A stretch of DNA of 9,984 nucleotides from the NCBI GenBank assembly GCA_959022875.1, contig CAUFAM010000020.1:1-9984 (forward strand). Reading direction: 5' to 3'. How positions within the stretch are numbered: the first letter of the stretch is position 1; each line of letters starts with the position of its first letter. A program made the position numbers and the translations under genes. Below are positions 1-6,319 of this stretch, piece after piece. A model generated the notes under the pieces. That model was not told the origin of the DNA. It saw nothing but the letters and a program-made list of their open reading frames with translations, and ran no database searches. Source of the DNA: an uncultured Oscillospiraceae bacterium (GTDB lineage Bacteria; Bacillota; Clostridia; Oscillospirales; Oscillospiraceae).

Positions 1-673
1 CACCGTGGCCAACGTTCCGCCCCAGGGCGGCCGGAAGCACCCCCACCAGGAGTTCATTCAGATCGACACCCGAAATATCCTGTTCATCTGCGGCGGTGCC
101 TTTGACGGTATCGACAAGATCATCGAGCACCGTCTGGACAAGCGTTCTCTGGGCTTCGGGGCGGAGATCCAGAGCCGCAAGGAGCGCAATGTGGGCGAAC
201 TGATGAAGGAAATCCAGCCCCAGGATCTGCTGAAGTTCGGCATTATCCCGGAGCTGGTGGGCCGCCTGCCGGTGGTCACCACGCTGGAGTCTCTGGACCG
301 GGATCAGATGGTTCAGATTCTTACTGAGCCCAAGAACGCCCTGGTCAAGCAGTATCAGAAGCTGTTGGATTATGACCAGGTGGAGCTGGAGTTCACCCAG
401 GATGCCCTGAAGGCGATTGCGGACCGGGCGGTGGAGCGGGGCATTGGTGCCCGTGGCCTTCGTGCGGTGCTGGAGGACATCATGACCAAGGTCATGTACG
501 ATGTACCCTCCGATCCCACCATTGTGAAGGCGACCATCACCGCTGCCTGTGCCAAGGGCGAAGGTGAGCCCGAGCTGGAGCGCAACCCCAACCGCACCCA
601 GCGTCCCAAGCTGGGCAAGGCCAGCGTCCAGGTGGACCGGGGGATGGGATTGCCCGGATCCAGCGCCAGCTGA
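1..673 (+). CDS. clpX: ATP-dependent Clp protease ATP-binding subunit ClpX (3' part)
   Basis: This is the C-terminal half of ClpX, the AAA+ unfoldase that recognises substrates in the cytoplasm and feeds them into the ClpP peptidase. The reading frame (codons from position 2) is open at the left edge, so the zinc-binding domain, Walker A and Walker B lie outside the window. The part present (about 223 residues) starts at the RKH pore loop (GGRKH, about position 29). It continues with the sensor-1 strand (NILFICGGAF), the ClpP-docking loop as LGFGA (about 149-163), the arginine-finger region PELVGRLP and the sensor-2 motif GARGLR (about 446-463). The docking tripeptide is LGF instead of the common IGF, which is within the accepted [LIV]-G-[FL] pattern. 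The tail of about 40 residues after the small AAA+ domain is rich in P, R and G and ends LPGSSAS. It looks longer than in well-known ClpX proteins and is probably disordered. lon follows after 92 bases. Identity is very secure. Confidence 0.96.
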   Translation, partial: TVANVPPQGGRKHPHQEFIQIDTRNILFICGGAFDGIDKIIEHRLDKRSLGFGAEIQSRKERNVGELMKEIQPQDLLKFGIIPELVGRLPVVTTLESLDRDQMVQILTEPKNALVKQYQKLLDYDQVELEFTQDALKAIADRAVERGIGARGLRAVLEDIMTKVMYDVPSDPTIVKATITAACAKGEGEPELERNPNRTQRPKLGKASVQVDRGMGLPGSSAS

Positions 674-680
674 GAATGTC

Positions 681-740
681 CATATAAGCGCCCCGCGGAC
701 TCCCCCAACGGCGGGGCCCGGGGCGCTGTGCGTTTATATG
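681..740 (+). terminator. GC-rich hairpin between clpX and lon, possible terminator or attenuator
   Basis: The 92-base gap holds a strong inverted repeat. CATATA (681-686) pairs with TATATG (735-740), and AGCGCCCCG (687-695) pairs with CGGGGCGCT (719-727), leaving a 7-base bulge (728-734). A competing 7-bp all-GC hairpin is possible between 690-696 (GCCCCGC) and 711-717 (GCGGGGC), so the two folds exclude each other. No proper T-run follows, only GTTTATATG, so this is not a textbook intrinsic terminator. It may weaken read-through into lon, stabilise an mRNA end, or be a processing site. The pairing is seen directly; the function is inference. Confidence 0.5.
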
Positions 741-765
741 TACCCCTGAGAGGAAGTGATCGATT

Positions 766-3201
766 ATGAGCAAAGAATGGGAAGTGCTCCATACCACAAC
801 TATGCCCGTCATCGCCCTGCGTGGGCTGACGGTCTTTCCCAACGTATTGATCCATTTTGAGGTATCCCGGGACATCTCCATCAAAGCCCTGGAACTTGCC
901 ATGAGTGCAGGCAGCCCGGTCTTTCTGGTGGGCCAGAAGGACATCGGCGTCGAGCAGCCGGAGCTGGGGGATCTCTATCAGGTGGGCACCATTGCCAACA
1001 TCCGCCAGATCCTCCGTATGCCCGGGGACAATGTGCGGGTGATGGTGGAGGGTCAGAGCCGGGGCCGTATGATCCAGATGCTGCGCACTGAGCCCAATCT
1101 GGAAGCGGAGGTCCAGGAGATCCCCGTCCAAGAGGTTTCTGCACGCAGCTCGGCCAAGACCGAGGCCCTCATGCGCGCCACCTATGACCTGTTCCAGCAG
1201 TATGCCGATCTGGCTCCCAAGCTGTCTCCCGACCTTCTGATCCATGTACTGGCCAGCCAGGATCCCGGCCACATTGCCGACTACATCGCCCAGAATATCC
1301 CCATGCGCAACAGCGATAAGCAGGCCATCTTGGAGGAACTGCGTCCCAACAAGCGCCTGGAAAAGCTCCATAAGCTGCTGGAGCGGGAAGTGGAAATCCT
1401 GGCGCTAGACAACGAGATCCAGAATAAGGCCCGGGAACAGATGGCCGAGCATCAGCGGGACTACTTCCTGCGGGAGCAGATGAAGGCCATCCAGAGCGAA
1501 CTGGGGGAGGGCGAGGGCGCCGACGAGATCGAGGAATACCGCCAGAAGATTGCCAAGGCAGACCTTCCCGACCAGGTGCGGGAGAAGCTTACTAAGGAGC
1601 TGGGCCGCCTGGCCAAGCAGTCTTACGGTTCCTCCGAGGGGACCGTTCTGCGCAACTATCTGGACGTATGCCTGGAGCTTCCCTGGGGGATCAAGACCAA
1701 GGAGAAGATCAGCGTTGCCGCAGTGCGAAAAGCCCTTGACCAGGACCACTATGGCCTGGAGAAGGTGAAAGAGCGCATTTTGGAGTTTGTGGCCGTCAAG
1801 CAGCTGGCTCCGGAGCTGAAGGGACAAGTGATCTGTCTGGTTGGCCCTCCGGGTGTGGGTAAGACCTCCATTGCCATGTCCATGGCCCGGGCTATGAACC
1901 GGAAGCTGGCCCGCCTTTCCTTGGGCGGCGTCAGCGATGAGGCGGAGATCCGGGGCCACCGGAAGACCTATGTGGGGGCCATGCCCGGACGGATTATCTC
2001 TGCCATTAACCAGTGCGGCAGCTGCAATCCCCTGATGCTGCTGGACGAAATTGATAAGCTGGGCCATGACCACCGGGGTGACCCGGCCTCCGCGCTGCTG
2101 GAGGTGTTGGACGGGGAGCAGAACGGAACCTTCCGGGACAATTTCCTGGAGCTGCCCTTTGACCTGTCCGAGGTCATGTTCATTACCACCGCCAACAGCC
2201 TGGATACTATCCCCCGGCCCCTGCTGGACCGGATGGAGGTCATCGAGCTGGGCAGCTACACCGACGAGGAAAAGGTGCAGATTGCCAAGCGCCACCTGCT
2301 GCCCAAGGAACTGAAGCGTCACGGCCTGACAAAGGCGCAGCTGAAGGTGTCCGACGGGGCCTTGCGGGAGATCATCTCCGCCTATACCCGGGAATCCGGT
2401 GTGCGTGTGCTGGAGCGGCGGCTGGCCGCACTGTGCCGGAAGGCCGCTATGAAGGTAGTTACCGGTGATGGAAAGGCAATCCGCATCACAGAAAAAGACC
2501 TGGAAGAGTACCTGGGCATCCCCCGTTACCACCCCGAACGCCAGGCTCTGGAAGAGCGGGTGGGCGTGGTCAACGGCCTTGCCTGGACCAGCGTGGGCGG
2601 TGAGCTGCTTGAGGTTGAGGTCAACGTGATCCCCGGCTCGGGCAAGGTGGAGCTCACCGGCAACCTGGGCGATGTGATGAAGGAGTCGGCCCACGCTGCC
2701 CTCAGCTACATTCGCAGCCAGTCGGAGCGCCTTGGCATCCCCACTGATTTTTATAAGGAAAAGGACATCCATGTCCACTTCCCGGAGGGGGCTGTCCCCA
2801 AGGACGGCCCCTCCGCCGGTATCGCCATCACCACCGCCATGGTCTCCGCCCTTACCGGGAGGCCGGTACGCCGGGGCATTGCCATGACCGGCGAGGTGAC
2901 CCTTCGGGGCCGGGTGCTGCCCATCGGCGGTCTGAAGGAAAAGACCATGGCCGCCTTCCGAAACGGAATCAAGACCGTGATCATCCCCGCTGACAACGAG
3001 AAGGATCTGGAGGAAATCGACCAGACGGTAAGAAAAGCCCTCCAGTTTGTTGTGGTGGAGCGGGCCGATCAGGTGCTTTCCACCGCTCTGAACCGGCCTG
3101 CGGAAGTTGTGGAGCTGCCCAGCCAAGAGCAGACGCAGGCGCCTGTTACCATTCCGGCCGCCCCCATGAAGGGCCGGGATACCCGGCGGCCCCGGCCGTA
3201 A
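766..3201 (+). CDS. lon: ATP-dependent endopeptidase La (Lon protease, LonA type)
   Basis: Lon is a cytoplasmic homo-oligomeric AAA+ serine protease that degrades misfolded and selected regulatory proteins. All parts of LonA are present in its 811 residues. The N-terminal substrate-binding domain covers about 1-200, followed by a helical coiled-coil linker to about 300. The AAA+ module has Walker A GPPGVGKTS (360-368), Walker B LMLLDEIDK (423-431) and sensor-1 ITTAN (473-477). The C-terminal protease domain has PKDGPSAG with catalytic Ser683 and GGLKEK with Lys726. Their 43-residue spacing equals that of the E. coli Ser679/Lys722 dyad. The start is ATG, preceded by GAGAGGAAGTG (748-758). The last 30 or so residues are an extra P/R/Q-rich tail ending RDTRRPRP, making it slightly longer than the roughly 775-785 residues usual for the family. 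engB follows after 12 bases, so the two are probably co-transcribed. A separate lonB, common next to clpX in Bacillus, is absent here. Confidence 0.98.
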   Translation: MSKEWEVLHTTTMPVIALRGLTVFPNVLIHFEVSRDISIKALELAMSAGSPVFLVGQKDIGVEQPELGDLYQVGTIANIRQILRMPGDNVRVMVEGQSRGRMIQMLRTEPNLEAEVQEIPVQEVSARSSAKTEALMRATYDLFQQYADLAPKLSPDLLIHVLASQDPGHIADYIAQNIPMRNSDKQAILEELRPNKRLEKLHKLLEREVEILALDNEIQNKAREQMAEHQRDYFLREQMKAIQSELGEGEGADEIEEYRQKIAKADLPDQVREKLTKELGRLAKQSYGSSEGTVLRNYLDVCLELPWGIKTKEKISVAAVRKALDQDHYGLEKVKERILEFVAVKQLAPELKGQVICLVGPPGVGKTSIAMSMARAMNRKLARLSLGGVSDEAEIRGHRKTYVGAMPGRIISAINQCGSCNPLMLLDEIDKLGHDHRGDPASALLEVLDGEQNGTFRDNFLELPFDLSEVMFITTANSLDTIPRPLLDRMEVIELGSYTDEEKVQIAKRHLLPKELKRHGLTKAQLKVSDGALREIISAYTRESGVRVLERRLAALCRKAAMKVVTGDGKAIRITEKDLEEYLGIPRYHPERQALEERVGVVNGLAWTSVGGELLEVEVNVIPGSGKVELTGNLGDVMKESAHAALSYIRSQSERLGIPTDFYKEKDIHVHFPEGAVPKDGPSAGIAITTAMVSALTGRPVRRGIAMTGEVTLRGRVLPIGGLKEKTMAAFRNGIKTVIIPADNEKDLEEIDQTVRKALQFVVVERADQVLSTALNRPAEVVELPSQEQTQAPVTIPAAPMKGRDTRRPRP

Positions 3202-3213
3202 GGAGGGAAAACG

Positions 3214-3807
3214 ATGGCTGTAAATGTACAGAAAGCGGAATTTGTTCTCTCTGCCGTGTCGCCCAAGAACTTCCTAAAGGATGGGCTGCCCCAGGTAGCC
3301 TTTGCAGGGCGGTCCAATGTGGGCAAGTCCTCGGTCATCAACCGGCTGTTGAACCGGAAGAATTTTGCCCGGGTGGGCGCCGCGCCCGGCAAGACCATAC
3401 ACATCAACTATTTTAAGATTGATGGCGCCTTCTATCTGGTGGACCTGCCCGGCTACGGCTATGCCAAGGTTTCCAAGGCAGAGCGGGACCGGTGGGGCAA
3501 GCTGATGGAGGACTACTTCGCCCGGCCCGATCTGCTGACCCTGGGGGTCATGATCGTGGATTCCCGGCACAAGCCCACGGCGGATGACTGCACCATGGCC
3601 CAGTGGTTCCGGGACACCGGCTGCCCCCTCATTGTGGTGGCCAACAAGCTGGACAAGCTGAAAAAGAGCGAGATCGAGCCCAATCTTCAGCTTGTTCGGG
3701 AGACCCTGGAACTGGACGAAAACGCCGTGCTCATTCCCTTCTCGGCCGAGAAGGGGACAGGGCGGGACGAATTGCTCCGGGCGATTTTGTCAGGCATACA
3801 GGCATAA
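3214..3807 (+). CDS. engB: Ribosome biogenesis GTP-binding protein EngB/YsxC/YihA
   Basis: This is a small P-loop GTPase of the TrmE-Era-EngA-EngB-Septin class that assists late assembly of the 50S ribosomal subunit and is essential in many bacteria. At 197 residues it has the family's normal size. The motifs are in order: G1 GRSNVGKSS (32-40), the G2 threonine after APGK (Thr61), G3 DLPG (77-80) followed by the family-typical YGYAKVSK, G4 NKLD (144-147), and G5 SAEKG (177-181). The ATG lies 6 bases after AAGGAGGG (3200-3207), which overlaps the lon stop codon, so translation is probably coupled to lon. Adjacency of lon and ysxC is a conserved Firmicute arrangement. The gene ends directly at a strong terminator. 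Nothing is unusual about it. Confidence 0.97.
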   Translation: MAVNVQKAEFVLSAVSPKNFLKDGLPQVAFAGRSNVGKSSVINRLLNRKNFARVGAAPGKTIHINYFKIDGAFYLVDLPGYGYAKVSKAERDRWGKLMEDYFARPDLLTLGVMIVDSRHKPTADDCTMAQWFRDTGCPLIVVANKLDKLKKSEIEPNLQLVRETLELDENAVLIPFSAEKGTGRDELLRAILSGIQA

Positions 3808-3808
3808 G

Positions 3809-3852
3809 AAATCCCCGGCTCCGTTTTCAATACGGAGCCGGGGATTTTGATT
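3809..3852 (+). terminator. Strong intrinsic terminator after engB, probably bidirectional
   Basis: A perfect 16-bp stem is formed by 3809-3824 (AAATCCCCGGCTCCGT) and 3832-3847 (ACGGAGCCGGGGATTT) with a 7-base loop, starting two bases after the engB stop codon. A short T-tract (ATTTTGATTG) follows on the + strand. The A-rich start of the left arm supplies T residues on the opposite strand. The lipoprotein gene at 3922 converges on it, so it can end transcripts from both sides. No second terminator is visible in the 74 bases between the stem and that gene. Confidence 0.9.
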
Positions 3853-3921
3853 GATGCGACCGATCCCAAGGGATGATAAAACAATGGCTGGGAACCGCCG
3901 GCAAGGAGAGAGGCAAAGATT

Positions 3922-4632
3922 TTACGCGGACACCAGGAAATCGTCCCAATATAATTCATACCAGCGAAATTCGGGCGTTTCCTCCGTTTTGCCTAACAGG
4001 AAATAGCGCAGATACCGCCCTTCGTCTAGCTGAGGGCCTGCCTCCAGCATGGCCTGGGAGTAGGTCCAGTCCAGATCAACCTGAACAATGGCGTATTCGG
4101 TCAGCGAAAACTGGTCAATCCGTTCTAGGATGTCTTCTTTGATATAATCCGCGGCAAAGTCCAGATCCTCAGGGGTAAGGGTATTTAAAGCGTGTATGGT
4201 GATACTGGTCATATATTTTCCGTTTTCAAAATTTTCCTCTTCATTTTGATTGGAGATTTGGAGGTATTCGTTGTCGCCCAGCAGAGTTTTCTTGGAAGAA
4301 AAGTCGGCTGACATTTCATAATAATAGCTCTGATAGACCAGGTATTCCAGTTCGTTTTCAATGCTGTCTTCCATGATCAGGGTGCGGTCATCAAATTGAA
4401 GGGATGGCTCCAAATTTAGATCCAAGGTGGGAAGGGCGGAGACATCGGTATAGTGGGAGATGAGAAGATCCTCGTCCAGAGAAGCGGCGGAGGACTGCCC
4501 GGCGGTGTCAGACGCCGAACCTGAGGTGTCAGAGGGGGCTGAGGAGGCGGAAGAAGAGGCGGTATTCTGGGCACAGCCTGCGAGAACAGAGGCCGAGAAC
4601 GCCAAGGCTAAGGCAAAACGGAGCGCTTTCAT
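3922..4632 (-). CDS. Predicted lipoprotein of unknown function
   Basis: I do not recognise this 236-residue protein. It has a clear type II signal peptide: positive start MKALRF, a hydrophobic stretch, and the lipobox LAGC with the lipidated cysteine at residue 20. It is therefore expected to be anchored to the outer face of the cytoplasmic membrane. A low-complexity Ser/Ala/Thr/Asp linker (about 23-51) leads to an acidic, aromatic-rich globular domain (about 52-236) with several Tyr/Trp clusters near the end (RYLRYF, RWYELYWDD). Only one cysteine is present. The ATG at 4632 is chosen because AGGAGG (4640-4645) sits 7 bases upstream; a TTG six codons earlier overlaps that site and would lengthen the signal peptide. 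By eye the gene is clearly poorer in GC than its neighbours. It is transcribed alone, converging on engB and diverging from scpA, so context gives no functional hint. It could be a lineage-specific substrate-binding or envelope-stress protein, but this is unproven. Confidence 0.88.
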   Translation of the reverse strand: MKALRFALALAFSASVLAGCAQNTASSSASSAPSDTSGSASDTAGQSSAASLDEDLLISHYTDVSALPTLDLNLEPSLQFDDRTLIMEDSIENELEYLVYQSYYYEMSADFSSKKTLLGDNEYLQISNQNEEENFENGKYMTSITIHALNTLTPEDLDFAADYIKEDILERIDQFSLTEYAIVQVDLDWTYSQAMLEAGPQLDEGRYLRYFLLGKTEETPEFRWYELYWDDFLVSA

Positions 4633-4639
4633 GACATAA

Positions 4640-4645
4640 CCTCCT
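4640..4645 (-). promoter_or_regulatory. Shine-Dalgarno AGGAGG of the lipoprotein gene
   Basis: A perfect AGGAGG on the - strand is followed by TTATGTC and then the ATG at 4632. The 7-base spacing decides the start in favour of MKALRF over the in-frame TTG at 4650, which would lie 5' of the ribosome binding site. Confidence 0.85.
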
Positions 4646-4682
4646 GTCAAGTGCGTTTCATCAGAGCTTTAATTCCAGGATT

Positions 4683-4711
4683 ATCGTATCAAAGAAACAC
4701 GATGTGTTCAA
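4683..4711 (-). promoter_or_regulatory. Sigma-A-like extended -10 promoter of the lipoprotein gene
   Basis: On the - strand, TTGAAC (4711-4706) is followed by a 17-base spacer and TACGAT (4688-4683). TG stands one base before the -10 box, giving the extended TGn motif. The expected start of transcription near 4676 leaves a leader of roughly 44 bases to the ATG. The spacer contains the inverted repeat AACAC-GAT-GTGTT (+ strand 4696-4708), a typical place for a repressor to bind. Confidence 0.65.
4696..4708. repeat. Inverted repeat AACAC-GAT-GTGTT inside the lipoprotein promoter
   Basis: Two perfect 5-base arms (4696-4700 and 4704-4708) flank a 3-base centre, lying between the -10 and -35 boxes of the lipoprotein promoter. 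The size and placement would suit a small dimeric repressor operator. With such short arms a chance match is possible. Confidence 0.35.
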
Positions 4712-4721
4712 GGAAAAAGCG

Positions 4722-4754
4722 GTTACAATAGGTAACAGAAGAATCACAAGTAAC
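4722..4754. repeat. GTTAC/GTAAC repeats upstream of the lipoprotein promoter
   Basis: GTTAC (4722-4726) and GTAAC (4732-4736) form an inverted repeat with a 5-base centre, and a further GTAAC occurs at 4750-4754. The set begins about 10 bases upstream of the -35 box of the lipoprotein promoter, where an activator or second operator could bind. The bases are seen; the role is speculative. Confidence 0.3.
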
Positions 4755-4819
4755 GATGGGATAGGTTGAGATTGGAGCAGAAGAAGGGGCTGGATTACGG
4801 AGAGAAGCGTTTCTTTTCC

Positions 4820-4848
4820 TTGTGTTTTTACGGCTAAACTGGTATAAT
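4820..4848 (+). promoter_or_regulatory. Sigma-A extended -10 promoter of the scpA operon
   Basis: A perfect TATAAT (4843-4848) is preceded by TGG, which gives an extended -10, and a weak -35 TTGTGT (4820-4825) lies 17 bases upstream. Transcription is expected to begin around 4855, about 30 bases before scpA. This is the only convincing + strand promoter before the six-gene run, so it probably drives all of it. The rest of the 4633-4885 gap holds the divergent lipoprotein promoter and a purine-rich stretch (about 4755-4808) with no recognised feature. Confidence 0.75.
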
Positions 4849-4870
4849 ACTCTGAACTCATTTTGCCTGG

Positions 4871-4877
4871 AAGGAGG
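4871..4877 (+). promoter_or_regulatory. Shine-Dalgarno AAGGAGG that sets the GTG start of scpA
   Basis: A strong AAGGAGG ends 8 bases before GTG 4886, while no suitably spaced ATG exists in frame. This supports GTG as the true start. Confidence 0.8.
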
Positions 4878-4885
4878 CCTGCTTT

Positions 4886-5686
4886 GTGGAAACGCCCATT
4901 TACCACCTGGAAGGGGTGGTAAAGGCCAAAGAAGAAAATCTGGAAGATTTTGTAGGCCCTCTGGATTTGATTTTGCACCTTCTGAGCAAAAATAAGATGG
5001 AGATTAAGGACATCCAGATTTCCCTGCTTCTAGACCAATATCTGGACTGGATGAACAAGCGGAAAGAGCTGGATCTGGAGGTGGCCAGTGAATTTGTCAC
5101 CATGGCCTCCCATCTCATCTACATTAAGACCAGAATGCTCCTCTCCATCCATGACGAGGAGGCCATGAGCGAAATGGAACAGCTCATTGCCACTCTGGAA
5201 GCTCATCAGCGCAACGAAAATTACCTGAAAATTAAGGCGGTGATCCCAGACATGGACAGCCGCTTTCAAATTGGCCGGGACTATCTGGCCAAAGTCCCCG
5301 AGTCCATTCAGCCGGACAAGGTCTACCGCTATGTCCACAACAAAGAGGATCTGCTAAGAGCCATGACCGCGGTGCTCAGCCGCTCTGACAACAAGCTTCC
5401 GCCCCCTATGGCGGCCTTTCAGGGCATCGTAGGCCGGGAGCCCTACCCGGTGGCCGACAAGGCCGGCGAGATCCTCCAGCGGCTTGTGCGCTTTGGCGTT
5501 ACCCGGTTCCGGGCTCTGTTCAAAGGAAACCGCAGCCGTTCGGAGGTGGTGGCCACCTTCCTGGCAGTGCTGGAGCTGTGCAAGGCCCACCGGCTGCGCC
5601 TGGCGGGGACGGAGGAGGACTGCACCGTCACCTGTACCCAGGACGAGGGAGCGGAGGAAGTTAAGTTTACCGCCGACAGCGAGTAA
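4886..5686 (+). CDS. scpA: Segregation and condensation protein A (kleisin)
   Basis: ScpA is the kleisin subunit of the bacterial SMC-ScpA-ScpB condensin. It bridges the heads of the SMC dimer and carries the ScpB dimer, acting on the nucleoid near replication origins. The 266-residue protein fits the family. The N-terminal SMC-neck-binding part has the signature FVGPLDLILHLL (22-33), then the helical DIQISLLLDQYLDW. VASEFVTMASHLIYIKTRML (66-85) marks the next conserved helix. The centre (about 90-180) is variable and charged, and the C-terminal winged helix covers about 185-240 (SRSEVVATFLAVLELCK). The start is GTG. scpB follows after a 12-base gap in which its ribosome binding site overlaps the scpA stop codon, so the partners are translated from one message. 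The identification is firm. Confidence 0.95.
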   Translation: METPIYHLEGVVKAKEENLEDFVGPLDLILHLLSKNKMEIKDIQISLLLDQYLDWMNKRKELDLEVASEFVTMASHLIYIKTRMLLSIHDEEAMSEMEQLIATLEAHQRNENYLKIKAVIPDMDSRFQIGRDYLAKVPESIQPDKVYRYVHNKEDLLRAMTAVLSRSDNKLPPPMAAFQGIVGREPYPVADKAGEILQRLVRFGVTRFRALFKGNRSRSEVVATFLAVLELCKAHRLRLAGTEEDCTVTCTQDEGAEEVKFTADSE

Positions 5687-5691
5687 GGAGG
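5685..5691 (+). promoter_or_regulatory. Shine-Dalgarno AAGGAGG that sets the TTG start of scpB
   Basis: AAGGAGG begins within the TAA stop of scpA and ends 7 bases before TTG 5699. The strong site next to an otherwise poor start codon argues for TTG as the real start and for translational coupling with scpA. Confidence 0.8.
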
Positions 5692-5698
5692 CAGCTCA

Positions 5699-6319
5699 TT
5701 GGAACTGAAAGAGTTGGAATCTGCCCTGGAAGGGGTTCTGTTTGCCGCCGGTGAGCCGGTGGCAGTGGAGCGGCTGTGCCTGGGGCTGGAGGTGGACCGC
5801 CCCACCCTGGACGCGGTGGCCCAGCGCCTGATGGACAAGTATAGCTATGACCGCCGGGGCATCCGCCTGCTGAAGCTGGACACCAGCTATCAGCTGTGCT
5901 CCGCCCCGGAATACGCCCCCTATATTCGCAAAACCCTGGAAAGCCGCAAGCCCGCCAGACTCTCCCAGCCTGCCCTGGAGGTGCTGGCCATCATCGCCTA
6001 CTACCAGCCGGTGACCCGGGCCTATGTGGATCAGGTGCGTGGGGTGGACAGCTCCTACACCGTGGGATTGCTGCTGGAGCGGGAGCTCATTGAAGAGGCG
6101 GGGCGTCTGGCGGTGCCCGGACGGCCCATGCAGTTTCGTACCACAAAGAATTTCCTACGTTCCTTTGGCCTATCCAGTCTGGAGGAGCTGCCGGAACTGC
6201 CCAATTCCTCCCAGGAGGGCAGCCAGATGACCCTGGAGCTGGAAAACAGCCTGGCCCGTCTAAGACAGGCCGAGCAGCAGGGTGAGGAGGGACCGGAGGA
6301 TCCGGTCGAAGCACCTTGA
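5699..6319 (+). CDS. scpB: Segregation and condensation protein B
   Basis: ScpB is the winged-helix dimer that binds the middle of ScpA in the SMC condensin complex. The 206 residues include the first winged helix (about 1-75, opening LESALEGVLFAAGEPV) and the second (about 85-160). The family block ARLSQPALEVLAIIAYYQPV (86-105) is followed by TRAYVDQVRGVDS, then GRPMQFRTTKNFLRSFGLSS (141-160) and LEELPEL. Where many ScpB proteins read TRAEIEEIRGV, this one has a YVDQV variant. The last 40 residues or so are an acidic Q/E/P tail, often seen and poorly conserved. The start is TTG, supported by AAGGAGG. The stop codon TGA overlaps the TTG start of the next gene (TTGA), which indicates coupled translation. 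Confidence 0.95.
   Translation: MELKELESALEGVLFAAGEPVAVERLCLGLEVDRPTLDAVAQRLMDKYSYDRRGIRLLKLDTSYQLCSAPEYAPYIRKTLESRKPARLSQPALEVLAIIAYYQPVTRAYVDQVRGVDSSYTVGLLLERELIEEAGRLAVPGRPMQFRTTKNFLRSFGLSSLEELPELPNSSQEGSQMTLELENSLARLRQAEQQGEEGPEDPVEAP

Noticed and set aside
1405..3126. A 573-codon open frame on the - strand opposite lon, and a 333-codon one at 370-1371
   Set aside because: They mirror the high-GC codon bias of clpX and lon, have low-complexity G/H/L/Q-rich translations and no family motifs, while the + strand proteins carry complete catalytic motifs.
3863..3874. Small palindrome ATCCC-AA-GGGAT downstream of the engB terminator
   Set aside because: It is short, has a 2-base loop and no T-run, and convergent termination is already explained by the 16-bp stem next to it.
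4755..4808. Purine-rich stretch between the divergent promoters
   Set aside because: No direct repeat, hairpin or motif could be identified in it; composition alone is not enough for a feature.
4661..4978. A 105-codon - strand open frame with hydrophobic stretches, upstream of the lipoprotein gene
   Set aside because: It begins inside scpA, contains the predicted lipoprotein promoter, and its hydrophobicity follows from the purine-rich + strand; no ribosome binding site supports it.
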